Position numbers and translations under genes: made by a program. DNA of 21,730 nt from Candidatus Staskawiczbacteria bacterium RIFOXYD1_FULL_32_13 (GTDB taxonomy: Bacteria > Patescibacteriota > Minisyncoccia > Minisyncoccales > Staskawiczbacteraceae): positions 25,247 through 46,976 of the forward strand of contig MHPU01000042.1 of NCBI GenBank assembly GCA_001820485.1. The letters are read 5' to 3'. Positions within the stretch are counted from its first letter, which is position 1; each line of letters begins with the position of its first letter. Below the pieces are notes generated by a model. The model worked only from the letters and a program-made list of their open reading frames with translations. It was not told the origin of the DNA and searched no databases. Positions 9,968 through 16,715 of the stretch are shown one piece after another.

Positions 9968-12097
9968 ATGTTAGAAGGACAATACGATTCTAAAAAAGTT
10001 GAAAATAAAATTTACAAGCTTTGGGAAGAAAGCGGTTTTTTTAATCCCGATAATTTGCCTAACGCCAAAAAACGAAAATCTTTTACAATCATAATGCCCC
10101 CAACAAATGCCAATGGTAATTTACACGCAGGGCACGCTTTGGTTATGACCATTGAAGATATTATGACGCGATATAAAAGAATGAATGGATTTAAAGCTTT
10201 GTGGCTTCCAGGACTTGATCATGCTGGCTTTGAAACACAAGTTGTATATGAAAAGAAGCTTGAAAAAGAAGGCAGATCAAGATTCCAAATTCCAAAAGAA
10301 CAACTTTACAAAGAAATTTGGGACTTTACGCAAGAAAACAAAGTAAATATCAAAAACCAAGTTAGAAAAATGGGAGCAAGTTGTGATTGGTCAAGAGAAA
10401 AATTTACTTTAGATCAAGATATTGTAAAAGTAGTTTATGAAACTTTTGAAAATTTATATAAAGATGGCTTGATTTATCGAGGTAAAAAAATTGTTAACTG
10501 GTGCCCCAAACATCAAACATCTCTTTCTGATTTAGAAACCAAAGATGATGAAAAAATAGAAAAATTTTATTATTTAAAATATGGACCATTTACAATCGCA
10601 ACTTCTCGTCCTGAAACTAAATTTGGTGACAAATATGTAGTCATGCACCCAGATGACAAAAGATATATAGATTACAAAAACGGTCAAAAAATTGATTTGG
10701 AATGGATTAATGGACCAATTACAGCTACTGTAATTAAAGACAAAGCAATTGATATGGAATTTGGCACTGGTGCAATGACAATTACTCCATGGCATGATGC
10801 TGTTGATTTTGATATGTCAGAAAGACATAATTTGGATAAAGAGCAAATCATTGACCTACAAAGCAAATTGCTACCAATAGCTGGTGAATTTACTGGAATG
10901 AAAATTTTAGAAGCCAGGCCAAAAATTATTGAAAAATTACAAAGCAAGGGATTGGTAGAAAAAATTGATGAAAATTACAAACATGTTACCAAAACTTGTT
11001 ACAAGTGCAATACTTTGATAGAACCACAAATTATGTCTCAATGGTTTTTAAAAATGAAACCTTTGGCAGAACCTGCCACAAAAGCTATTCAAGCTGGTAA
11101 AATTAAATTTATTCCAGAACATTACAAAAAAATTGCTTTGCACTGGTTAAAAAATATTTTAGACTGGCCGTTGTCACGACAAATCGCTTGGGGTATACCT
11201 ATGCCGATAAAAATTTGTGAAAATTGTGGAGAAAATTTTGTAGACATCAATAATCAATTACAGTCGTGCACAAAATGCAATAGTCAATTAAAAAAAGACC
11301 CTGATACGCTTGATACTTGGTTTTCCTCTGGACAATGGCCGTTTGCAACATTAATGAATACCGGTAAAAATGACTTTAATAATTTCTACCCAACCGATGT
11401 TATGGAAACAGCTGGAGAGATTATTTTTTTCTGGGTTTCAAGAATGATTATGCTTGGAATTTACAGAACTGGTAAAATTCCCTTTAAAAATGTTTACCTT
11501 CACGGTTTAGTACTTGATGCAAAAGGCCAAAAAATGTCAAAATCCAAGGGAAATGTTATAAACCCACTGGACTTAATTGAAAAATATGGAACAGATGCAT
11601 TAAGAATAAGTTTGGTAATGGGAAATACTCCCGGAACTTCTTTAGCGCTAGATGAAAATAAAATTAGGGGATACAAAAACTTTGCTAATAAAATTTGGAA
11701 TGCTGGCAAATTTGTTTTAATGAATACAGCTGGAGTTGACATAACAAAGAAGCCAAGACTTTCTAAAGACGATGCAAAATATCTTGCGGAGTTAAATAAA
11801 TCTATTGCAAAAATTACTAAACAAATGGACAATTTTAAATTTTATTTGGCTGCAGAAGATATTTATCACTACTTTTGGCATGTATTTTGTGATAAAATTA
11901 TAGAAGAGAAAAAGAAAGATATCTTAGGAGAAGATCTAGTAAAGAGAGATTCTGCAAAGTGGCTTCTCCTAGAAATCTACGCTACTTGCCTACAACTTCT
12001 GCATCCATTTATGCCATTTATTACAGAAGAAATTTATCAACAATTGTCCATCAAAAATAAAGAAAAATGTCTTATGATTGAAAAATGGCCAGATTAA
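9968..12097 (+). CDS. valS: Valyl-tRNA synthetase, short form
   Basis: This class I synthetase charges tRNA-Val and edits misactivated threonine. The Rossmann fold carries HAGH (53-56, the HIGH motif, after PPTNANGNL) and KMSKS (522-526). PGLDHAGFETQ identifies ValRS rather than IleRS. The CP1 editing domain shows TSRPETKFGDKYVVMHPDD and GTGAMTITPWHD. Paired cysteines (CYKCNT; CENCGE and CTKCNS) suggest zinc knuckles. I start at ATG 9968, because the upstream TTG at 9923 lies in the neighbour's promoter. At 709 aa it is shorter than most bacterial ValRS (about 850-950) and ends right after the anticodon-binding domain (KCLMIEKWPD), so the C-terminal coiled-coil tRNA-binding arm is missing. 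No terminator is visible; a long palindrome follows. Confidence 0.95.
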   Translation: MLEGQYDSKKVENKIYKLWEESGFFNPDNLPNAKKRKSFTIIMPPTNANGNLHAGHALVMTIEDIMTRYKRMNGFKALWLPGLDHAGFETQVVYEKKLEKEGRSRFQIPKEQLYKEIWDFTQENKVNIKNQVRKMGASCDWSREKFTLDQDIVKVVYETFENLYKDGLIYRGKKIVNWCPKHQTSLSDLETKDDEKIEKFYYLKYGPFTIATSRPETKFGDKYVVMHPDDKRYIDYKNGQKIDLEWINGPITATVIKDKAIDMEFGTGAMTITPWHDAVDFDMSERHNLDKEQIIDLQSKLLPIAGEFTGMKILEARPKIIEKLQSKGLVEKIDENYKHVTKTCYKCNTLIEPQIMSQWFLKMKPLAEPATKAIQAGKIKFIPEHYKKIALHWLKNILDWPLSRQIAWGIPMPIKICENCGENFVDINNQLQSCTKCNSQLKKDPDTLDTWFSSGQWPFATLMNTGKNDFNNFYPTDVMETAGEIIFFWVSRMIMLGIYRTGKIPFKNVYLHGLVLDAKGQKMSKSKGNVINPLDLIEKYGTDALRISLVMGNTPGTSLALDENKIRGYKNFANKIWNAGKFVLMNTAGVDITKKPRLSKDDAKYLAELNKSIAKITKQMDNFKFYLAAEDIYHYFWHVFCDKIIEEKKKDILGEDLVKRDSAKWLLLEIYATCLQLLHPFMPFITEEIYQQLSIKNKEKCLMIEKWPD

Positions 12098-12122
12098 GAA
12101 AAAAACGAGCAAATAAAATATA

Positions 12123-12202
12123 GCGAGCCAAATAAATTTTTTTGAGGCGAGGGAAACCCCCTATGGAGAGGTCGAGACGAGAAAAAATTTGATTTGGCGA
12201 GC
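12123..12202. repeat. Long AT/GC palindromic element between valS and the PrsW-like gene
   Basis: The left arm GCGAGCCAAATAAATTTTTT (12123-12142) is imperfectly complementary to AAAAAATTTGATTTGGCGAG (12182-12201). A related element with different GC-rich tips lies at 20824-20904. It may act as a bidirectional terminator. Confidence 0.55.
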
Positions 12203-12221
12203 GAATTTCAACACAAGCAAA

Positions 12222-12950
12222 ATGATTTTTATTTATTTTTTATATATATTTTTTGGAATTTTGCCGTCTTTAGCTTGGCTTTTTTATTATTTAAAAAAAG
12301 ACCTGCATCCAGAATCCAAAAAAATGATTTTGAAAATATTTTTATGGGGATCTTTTACTACAATTCCAGTTTATTTAGTTCAAAAACTTTTAACTATATT
12401 ACTTTTTTCTATAAACCCTCCTTTAATTTTTATTTCATTAATATATGGATTTATAATAATTGCTTTTACCGAAGAGCTTTTTAAATATTTAGTAATAAAA
12501 TTTAAAGTTCTTTCAAACTCTGCATGCGATGAACCAATTGATATAATGATTTATATGATAATCTCAGCTCTGGGATTTGCAGCTGTTGAAAATATTTTTT
12601 ATATTGTTTCTTCTGCAATTAATTTACCAATTAATGATGCTGTTTTTGCTTCAGTAGTTATAAGTCTTTCTAGATTTCTTGGAGCTACATTTTTGCACAC
12701 TCTTTGTTCAGCTTTAGTTGGATATTTTGTAATACTTTCTATTATAAAAACAAAAAATAACTTAAGATATACAATTTTAGGAATTTTAACTGCCACCCTA
12801 TTGCATGGATTATTCAATTTATCTATAATGAAAATAGAATTAAATTGGCTAATAATTTTAATTCCAATTATAATTTTAATATCATTAGCAATATTTGTAA
12901 TTTCTAAATTTGAAAAAGTTAAAAAAATTAAAAGTATTTGCAAGATTTAA
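12222..12950 (+). CDS. PrsW-family intramembrane metalloprotease
   Basis: PrsW proteases cut membrane proteins such as anti-sigma factors inside the bilayer. This 242-aa protein has about seven hydrophobic helices and the family's conserved polar positions: EELFKY in the third or fourth helix, ENIFY, a histidine in FLHTLCSALVGY, and HGLFN near the end. I start at ATG 12222, because the upstream TTG at 12189 lies in the palindromic repeat. No Shine-Dalgarno site is seen. The substrate cannot be inferred; there is no sigma or anti-sigma gene nearby. It could be co-transcribed with valS through the palindrome. Confidence 0.8.
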   Translation: MIFIYFLYIFFGILPSLAWLFYYLKKDLHPESKKMILKIFLWGSFTTIPVYLVQKLLTILLFSINPPLIFISLIYGFIIIAFTEELFKYLVIKFKVLSNSACDEPIDIMIYMIISALGFAAVENIFYIVSSAINLPINDAVFASVVISLSRFLGATFLHTLCSALVGYFVILSIIKTKNNLRYTILGILTATLLHGLFNLSIMKIELNWLIILIPIIILISLAIFVISKFEKVKKIKSICKI

Positions 12951-12951
12951 A

Positions 12952-13024
12952 AGGGTTTAGGGTACAGGGTATAGGGTTTAGTTATTTACTAAACGCTAAA
13001 CGCTAAACGCTAAACGCTAAAACG
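12952..13024. repeat. Two opposed tandem arrays of 7-base units
   Basis: A left array of four AGGGTNN units (12952-12979) is followed by a right array of four exact CTAAACG units (12989-13016) and a fifth variant to 13024. The arrays are partly complementary (GTTTAG/CTAAAC), so they can form a hairpin. The right array ends at the hsp20 start codon. Confidence 0.8.
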
Positions 13025-13444
13025 TTGGTAAAAAAAACAAAGATTGACGAAAATTTAATACAAGAAGCAATAACTCAACCTCAAGAAACAAGTAAAAAGG
13101 CCATATTCAGTAAAGAAGGCGAACTTGTAGTTGATGTTTATGAAACACAAGCAGAATTTGTAGTTACTTCGGCTATTGCTGGAGTGGTAATAAATGATGT
13201 AGATATTTCTATTGAGAAAGATATGATGATAATTAAAGGAGATAGAAAAGATCCGAATCAAGCAGAGGGAAAAAAATATCTTTATCAAGAATGTTATTGG
13301 GGGCCATTTTCTAAAAAAGTAATTTTGCCAGAAAACATAAAAGTTAAAGAGGCTTCTGCTGAAATGGATAAAGGCATTTTAACAATTAAATTTCCTAAAA
13401 CAGAAAAAAATGTAAAAGGAAAAATTGGCGTTAAAGAAGCCTAG
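13025..13444 (+). CDS. Small heat-shock protein, Hsp20/alpha-crystallin family
   Basis: An ATP-independent holdase that binds unfolding proteins in the cytoplasm. After a 30-residue N-terminal arm, the alpha-crystallin domain runs from GELVVDVYETQAEFVVTSAI to about residue 130, with the typical IIKGDR strand, a YLYQECYWGPFSKKV segment (the usual 'E..yG.F.R...LP' block) and GILTIKFPK. Length 139 aa is normal. The start is TTG at 13025 with no Shine-Dalgarno site, directly after the tandem 7-base repeats; there is no in-frame ATG before the domain. No IxI motif is obvious at the C-terminus, which ends KGKIGVKEA. Confidence 0.88.
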   Translation: MVKKTKIDENLIQEAITQPQETSKKAIFSKEGELVVDVYETQAEFVVTSAIAGVVINDVDISIEKDMMIIKGDRKDPNQAEGKKYLYQECYWGPFSKKVILPENIKVKEASAEMDKGILTIKFPKTEKNVKGKIGVKEA

Positions 13445-13492
13445 AGACACGGATTTTCACTGATTCAAAATAGATTTCCACAGATCACAAAC

Positions 13493-13518
13493 AAAAACAC
13501 GATTTAAATCGTGTTTTT
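13493..13518. terminator. Bidirectional terminator after hsp20
   Basis: A perfect 26-base palindrome (AAAAACACGATTT and its complement) has T-runs on both strands. It can end hsp20 on the plus strand and tRNA-Leu transcription on the minus strand. Confidence 0.8.
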
Positions 13519-13547
13519 AATTGCTTACACTGAGCAAAGCGAAAGTG

Positions 13548-13629
13548 TGCCGAGGGAGGGACTCGAACCCTCAAGTCTTGCGACACCAGCTCCTAAGGCT
13601 GGCGTGGTTGCCAATTTCACCACCTCGGC
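13548..13629 (-). tRNA. tRNA-Leu (anticodon TAG)
   Basis: On the minus strand the acceptor stem is GCCGAGG/CCTCGGC. The anticodon stem CCAGC/GCTGG encloses loop CTTAGGA, giving anticodon TAG. A variable arm TGTCGCAAGACT marks a class II tRNA, and the T arm is GAGGG-TTCGAGT-CCCTC. The discriminator base is A; CCA is not encoded. Confidence 0.95.
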
Positions 13630-13645
13630 AATTAAACTTAATTTA

Positions 13646-13674
13646 ATTCTATCCTAAAAAACACAAAAAAACAA
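13646..13674 (-). promoter_or_regulatory. Promoter of tRNA-Leu
   Basis: On the minus strand TTGTTT (13674-13669) and TAGAAT (13651-13646) are 17 bases apart. The -35 box lies inside the terminator of the pilin gene upstream. Confidence 0.5.
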
Positions 13675-13695
13675 TCCTGTTTTAGCAGAATTGTT
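13664..13695 (-). terminator. Terminator of the pilin array
   Basis: On the minus strand AACAAT-T-CTG (13695-13686) pairs with CAG-G-ATTGTT (13679-13670), with one mismatch and a T-run after it. Confidence 0.8.
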
Positions 13696-13719
13696 TTGAA
13701 AAATTTTTAAAATAAATAA

Positions 13720-14058
13720 TTAGCAACCACCACCTCCACATATTATTTGATTTATCATTGTAATAAAAGGAGTAGCAGATGCACCTATCACCAATACTAC
13801 CGAACCAATTACCGCGGCTATAAGAGCCTTTCTTGCTAATCCTGTTCTTTCAGGACTCCCTCCTGATGTTAACCACATTACTCCAGCGACTACAAAACCA
13901 ATTGTTGCCATAACTGTTCCGACACCCATTATTGCATTACTTATCCCCTGTAAAATGGCGTTAAGAAGTGTAGAACCTCCCGCGGCTGGTACTGCAGCGA
14001 TAATTATGAACGGTAAGAATAAAGCTATAAATGAAATTAATAATATTTTTTTATTCAT
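13720..14058 (-). CDS. T4SS pilin-like (VirB2/TrbC-like) small membrane protein, copy 6 of the array
   Basis: 112 aa from ATG 14058; a GTG at 14076 in frame is the alternative. A signal-like hydrophobic segment (MNKKILLISFIALFLPFIII) is followed by a second helix ending in VAGVMWLTSGG, a short polar turn (SPERTGLARK), and a third helix (AALIAAVIGSVVLVIG). This 'AG..(F/W)LT..G.P.K...A' turn is shared by all six array members and is typical of VirB2-like pilins in Patescibacteria. The C-terminus ends ICGGGGC, so two cysteines may form a disulfide; only this copy and copy 1 have cysteines near the end. It is last in transcription order and followed by a terminator. Confidence 0.8.
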   Translation of the reverse strand: MNKKILLISFIALFLPFIIIAAVPAAGGSTLLNAILQGISNAIMGVGTVMATIGFVVAGVMWLTSGGSPERTGLARKALIAAVIGSVVLVIGASATPFITMINQIICGGGGC

Positions 14059-14141
14059 TTCTAATTTAATTAACACTTTATCAAAAAATATAAATAAATT
14101 TTGATAAATTAGTTAATCTTTAATTTTAAAAGAAATTTAAA

Positions 14142-14453
14142 TTATTGACCTTGGAAAAGTGCACTTCTTACCAAAGTCATGCCCACATTAGCTAAAATAA
14201 CCATAACTGTGCCTGCGATACCTGCATACATCATTTTTTTAGCCGTGCCAATTTTACCTGGGTCGCCAGTAGCTGTTAAGAATAAAAGCCCTGCAATAAT
14301 AAATGCTATTACAATCAATATTGTGGCTACCGTTGTAAGAACATTGGCAATATTTTGAACCATCGTAACTATTATCATTTGAGCACTTACAAAAGAAGGA
14401 AAAATTAGAATAACTGCTAATAGTGATAAAAATAAAAGTTTTTTGTTTTGCAT
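14142..14453 (-). CDS. T4SS pilin-like small membrane protein, copy 5
   Basis: 103 aa from ATG 14453. Signal-like segment MQNKKLLFLSLLAVILIFPS ends with a probable cleavage site after VSAQ. A second helix leads to IAGLLFLTATGDPGKIGTAK, and a third helix (MYAGIAGTVMVILANVGMTL) follows. No cysteines. It presumably forms part of a pilus or membrane channel at the inner membrane; no other secretion genes are in the window to support this. Confidence 0.8.
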   Translation of the reverse strand: MQNKKLLFLSLLAVILIFPSFVSAQMIIVTMVQNIANVLTTVATILIVIAFIIAGLLFLTATGDPGKIGTAKKMMYAGIAGTVMVILANVGMTLVRSALFQGQ

Positions 14454-14472
14454 TTTTTTGTTTTTTAAATTA

Positions 14473-14501
14473 CTCTGGATTCCCGCTTTCGCGGAAATGA
14501 C
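14473..14501. repeat. GTCATTCCCGCG-family repeat between pilin genes
   Basis: CTCTGGATTCCCGCTTTCGC and the following GGAAATGAC form a hairpin matching one arm of the element at 3397-3468. Confidence 0.75.
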
Positions 14502-14511
14502 ACGATGACGA

Positions 14512-14829
14512 TTATCCTCCTGTTGTTATAGCTGTTTGGATAATTACTCTGGCAGTTTCGGCTAAAAACGCAACTACTGTACCGACAATTGCCCAAATTA
14601 AAGCTGTCTTGGCTTTGGTAAGCTTTGAAGGATCACCTTGGGCAATCAAAAACAAAAGTCCTGTAATAATCCAACAAACAATAATAATGAGTATAGCAAT
14701 ATTTGTTATTAACATTCTTAAATTGACAGCAATTGCCGTAAGTGAAGTTGGCTGAGCCAATGCAATTATTGGCGAAATTAAAACTACCAAGGTAAATAAT
14801 GATATTGAAAATAAAAGGTTTTTTTTCAT
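14512..14829 (-). CDS. T4SS pilin-like small membrane protein, copy 4
   Basis: 105 aa from ATG 14829. Signal-like segment MKKNLLFSISLFTLVVLISP with probable cleavage after ALAQ. The second helix ends with ITGLLFLIAQGDPSKLTKAK and the third is ALIWAIVGTVVAFLAETARV. In this copy the usual LT of the turn is LI. No cysteines; the C-terminus is short (ITTGG). Confidence 0.8.
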   Translation of the reverse strand: MKKNLLFSISLFTLVVLISPIIALAQPTSLTAIAVNLRMLITNIAILIIIVCWIITGLLFLIAQGDPSKLTKAKTALIWAIVGTVVAFLAETARVIIQTAITTGG

Positions 14830-14862
14830 TTTTTAAAAAGTTAAAATTTAATAAAATAATTT

Positions 14863-15183
14863 TTAAAATATGCTCTCAACAATAGTTATTATTGAGTAAG
14901 CTAAAATTGCCACAATAATACTAACTACACCCCAAAGAACAAAGCTTCTTGCAATTTTTAATTTTTCTGGTTGACCTTGAGCTGTAAGAAAAAATATACC
15001 AGCGATCACAAAAGAAACTAAGGCAAATAAGGCAAACACTTTCCATATAAGACTTTCTAAAATACCAAAAAACTGCGTAAATGTAGTTACACCAACAGGA
15101 TCTGTAAATCCCACGGAAAAAGTTATTGTCGGTAAAAGCAGACAGAATAATAAAATTAATAAGAATTTGAATTTAATTAACAT
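14863..15183 (-). CDS. T4SS pilin-like small membrane protein, copy 3
   Basis: 106 aa from ATG 15183. An open frame extends 39 codons upstream, but that part is a palindromic repeat (15193-15290), so I reject the longer start. Signal-like segment MLIKFKFLLILLFCLLLPTI, then a second helix leading to IAGIFFLTAQGQPEKLKIAR and a third helix (FVLWGVVSIIVAILAYSIIT). It is the closest array relative of copy 2 (15424-15753), sharing the 'AR.FVLWG.V' pattern after the turn. Confidence 0.8.
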   Translation of the reverse strand: MLIKFKFLLILLFCLLLPTITFSVGFTDPVGVTTFTQFFGILESLIWKVFALFALVSFVIAGIFFLTAQGQPEKLKIARSFVLWGVVSIIVAILAYSIITIVESIF

Positions 15184-15192
15184 TTTATTTTT

Positions 15193-15290
15193 GTCATTGC
15201 GAGAAGCCGGGGTACCCTTTGGATCACGACGTGGCAATCTATACGGTTGAGATTGCTTCGCCCACGACTGCGGTCGGGGCTCGCAATGAC
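15193..15290. repeat. Palindromic repeat, copy 3 (GTCATTGCGAG family)
   Basis: A 98-bp element starting GTCATTGCGAG and ending CTCGCAATGAC, in the opposite orientation to copies 1 and 2 as judged by the inner GCAATC/GATTGC arms. It lies in the leader of pilin copy 3. Confidence 0.85.
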
Positions 15291-15380
15291 GGCGAGACAC
15301 AATAAATTTGAAATAAGGTTTATTTTTTAGAATAGATATTATATTTTAAAAAACAAAGCTTATATCACATTATCTCTCTA

Positions 15381-15408
15381 CTTCAGCCCCACCTTGGCAG
15401 GGCTGAAG
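15381..15408 (-). other. Intercistronic hairpin between pilin genes
   Basis: CTTCAGCCC pairs perfectly with GGGCTGAAG (9 bp). On the minus strand it follows pilin copy 2 and is not followed by a T-run, so mRNA stabilisation or partial attenuation is more likely than termination. Confidence 0.45.
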
Positions 15409-15423
15409 TTTTAGAGAAAATAT

Positions 15424-15753
15424 TTATGTAATAAATGTTCCTACAATCTCTACAATTGAGAAAGCAAATGCAGCTACCACTATTCCAACAATTCCCCATA
15501 AAACAAACAACCTTGCTGTCGCAACTTTTGCTGGGTCTCCTTGAGCTGTCAAAAACATAATACCAGCAATAACAAACAATACCAAAGCTACAATTGCAAA
15601 AATCTGCCACATTAATGTAGCAATTTTGTCATACAATGTTGATAAATCTGTGACACTTGTTGTTGGAGGAGCTGGTATTACAGCTGATGCTAAAACAGGT
15701 GTTAACAATACTGACAAAAGCAATAAACTAACTATAATTTTTAATGTTTTCAT
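15424..15753 (-). CDS. T4SS pilin-like small membrane protein, copy 2
   Basis: 109 aa from ATG 15753, with TTG at 15768 as the alternative. Signal-like segment MKTLKIIVSLLLLSVLLTPV with probable cleavage after ASA. The second helix leads to IAGIMFLTAQGDPAKVATAR, then FVLWGIVGIVVAAFAFSIVE. No cysteines. A 10-bp inverted repeat lies just upstream. Confidence 0.8.
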   Translation of the reverse strand: MKTLKIIVSLLLLSVLLTPVLASAVIPAPPTTSVTDLSTLYDKIATLMWQIFAIVALVLFVIAGIMFLTAQGDPAKVATARLFVLWGIVGIVVAAFAFSIVEIVGTFIT

Positions 15754-15761
15754 TAAATAAG

Positions 15762-15838
15762 ATATCAATATTACTAATTATCATACCAATGATACTAATA
15801 TTCGTATAATTGGTATGAGATTTGTATATTAATATCGC
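15762..15838. promoter_or_regulatory. Large inverted repeat upstream of pilin copy 2
   Basis: The perfect arms TCATACCAAT (15781-15790) and ATTGGTATGA (15809-15818) are nested in imperfect outer arms GATATCAATAT / ATATTAATATC. The position suggests an operator or a leader stem-loop that sets expression of the downstream pilins; the rest of this 158-base gap is featureless AT-rich DNA. Confidence 0.45.
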
Positions 15839-15911
15839 TTTTTTTTAATTTTTATTTTTTCCCTAAAATTTTTACTAAATTCGACCTTTTAATTATTTAT
15901 CATATTTTGCG

Positions 15912-16259
15912 CTAACAACCACCGGGCACACTCACATTAAGCACTTCTTTTATCACCTCAACAATTGGAATAGCAAGCAAAGCAACAATTATTCCTATTA
16001 TAGCATATTTTAAAGCTGTTTTAGCTGTGGTCATTTTTTGCTGATCTCCTGCAGAAGTCAAATATAATATACCTGCTATTATAATCATTATACCAGATAA
16101 TGTGGCAACTAGTCCAGCTATGCCTGTGGATAAATTAGTCAATAATTTGCAAAAAGTATCTGTACTACCTAAGGGATTTATAATTTGAACAGCTAAAACA
16201 GAGCCGGAAAAAGATAATAAAATTACTGAAATTAATAATGATAAAATATATTTGTTCAT
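15912..16259 (-). CDS. T4SS pilin-like small membrane protein, copy 1
   Basis: 115 aa from ATG 16259, first in transcription order. Signal-like segment MNKYILSLLISVILLSFSGS with probable cleavage after LAV or VLA. The second helix leads to IAGILYLTSAGDQQKMTTAK and the third is ALKYAIIGIIVALLAIPIVE. It has a cysteine at DTFCKLL and another at the extreme C-terminus (PGGC), which could pair in the oxidising exterior. It and copy 6 are the only array members with such C-terminal cysteines. Confidence 0.82.
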   Translation of the reverse strand: MNKYILSLLISVILLSFSGSVLAVQIINPLGSTDTFCKLLTNLSTGIAGLVATLSGIMIIIAGILYLTSAGDQQKMTTAKTALKYAIIGIIVALLAIPIVEVIKEVLNVSVPGGC

Positions 16260-16265
16260 AGTTTT

Positions 16266-16280
16266 GCTTGCAAGGCAAGC
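16266..16280. other. Small hairpin before pilin copy 1
   Basis: GCTTGC-AAG-GCAAGC forms a perfect 6-bp hairpin six bases before the ATG of pilin copy 1. It may be a repeat or a translation-level control. Confidence 0.35.
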
Positions 16281-16287
16281 GTTTTTA

Positions 16288-16674
16288 TTATTTTATTCCG
16301 AATTTATTTTTAAAATAATCTAATCTTTTTTCTGCATGCTCTACTTCTTTTCTTGAATTTAAATTAATTCTCATTTTTTCTATTTTGTTTTTTTCAGATT
16401 TAATTATTTTTCCAATATCTCCTTTTTCAACAAGTGATCTATAATTTTTGTGGATATATTCATCTGCTTGCATAGTTTGAGCTGAATTTAACTTTAAATT
16501 AGCTGGATTAATTTGTGGCTTTAAATTTTTGACATAAGATCTCTTATTTTCAGTATAACTAGGTTTATGTAAACTAAAATTTTTTTTAAAATAAGGATTT
16601 TCAATTCCTACCATGCCAAAAGGTTTACTGGAATTTGGGGTTGGTTTAGAAGGCATACTATTTAGTGGTGTCAT
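16288..16674 (-). CDS. Hypothetical protein, 128 aa
   Basis: I start at ATG 16674; the frame stays open into the gyrA end, but those codons overlap gyrA. The N-terminal half is proline- and asparagine-rich and looks disordered (SMPSKPTPNSSKPFG). The C-terminal half is charged and helical (KSEKNKIEKMRINLN, HAEKRLDYFKNKFG). There is no signal peptide or membrane segment, and no family recognised. It lies 41 bases after the gyrA stop on the same strand, so it may be co-transcribed with gyrA, and 28 bases before the pilin array. Confidence 0.65.
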   Translation of the reverse strand: MTPLNSMPSKPTPNSSKPFGMVGIENPYFKKNFSLHKPSYTENKRSYVKNLKPQINPANLKLNSAQTMQADEYIHKNYRSLVEKGDIGKIIKSEKNKIEKMRINLNSRKEVEHAEKRLDYFKNKFGIK

Positions 16675-16715
16675 TGTATTTAATTTATTAGATAATAAAT
16701 TTATTATACAAAATC

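Noticed and set aside
12989..13024. CRISPR array
   Set aside because: The units are 7 bases with no spacers; it is a simple tandem repeat.
14863..15300. 145-aa version of pilin copy 3
   Set aside because: The first 39 codons are the antisense of a palindromic repeat; the signal-like segment begins at ATG 15183.
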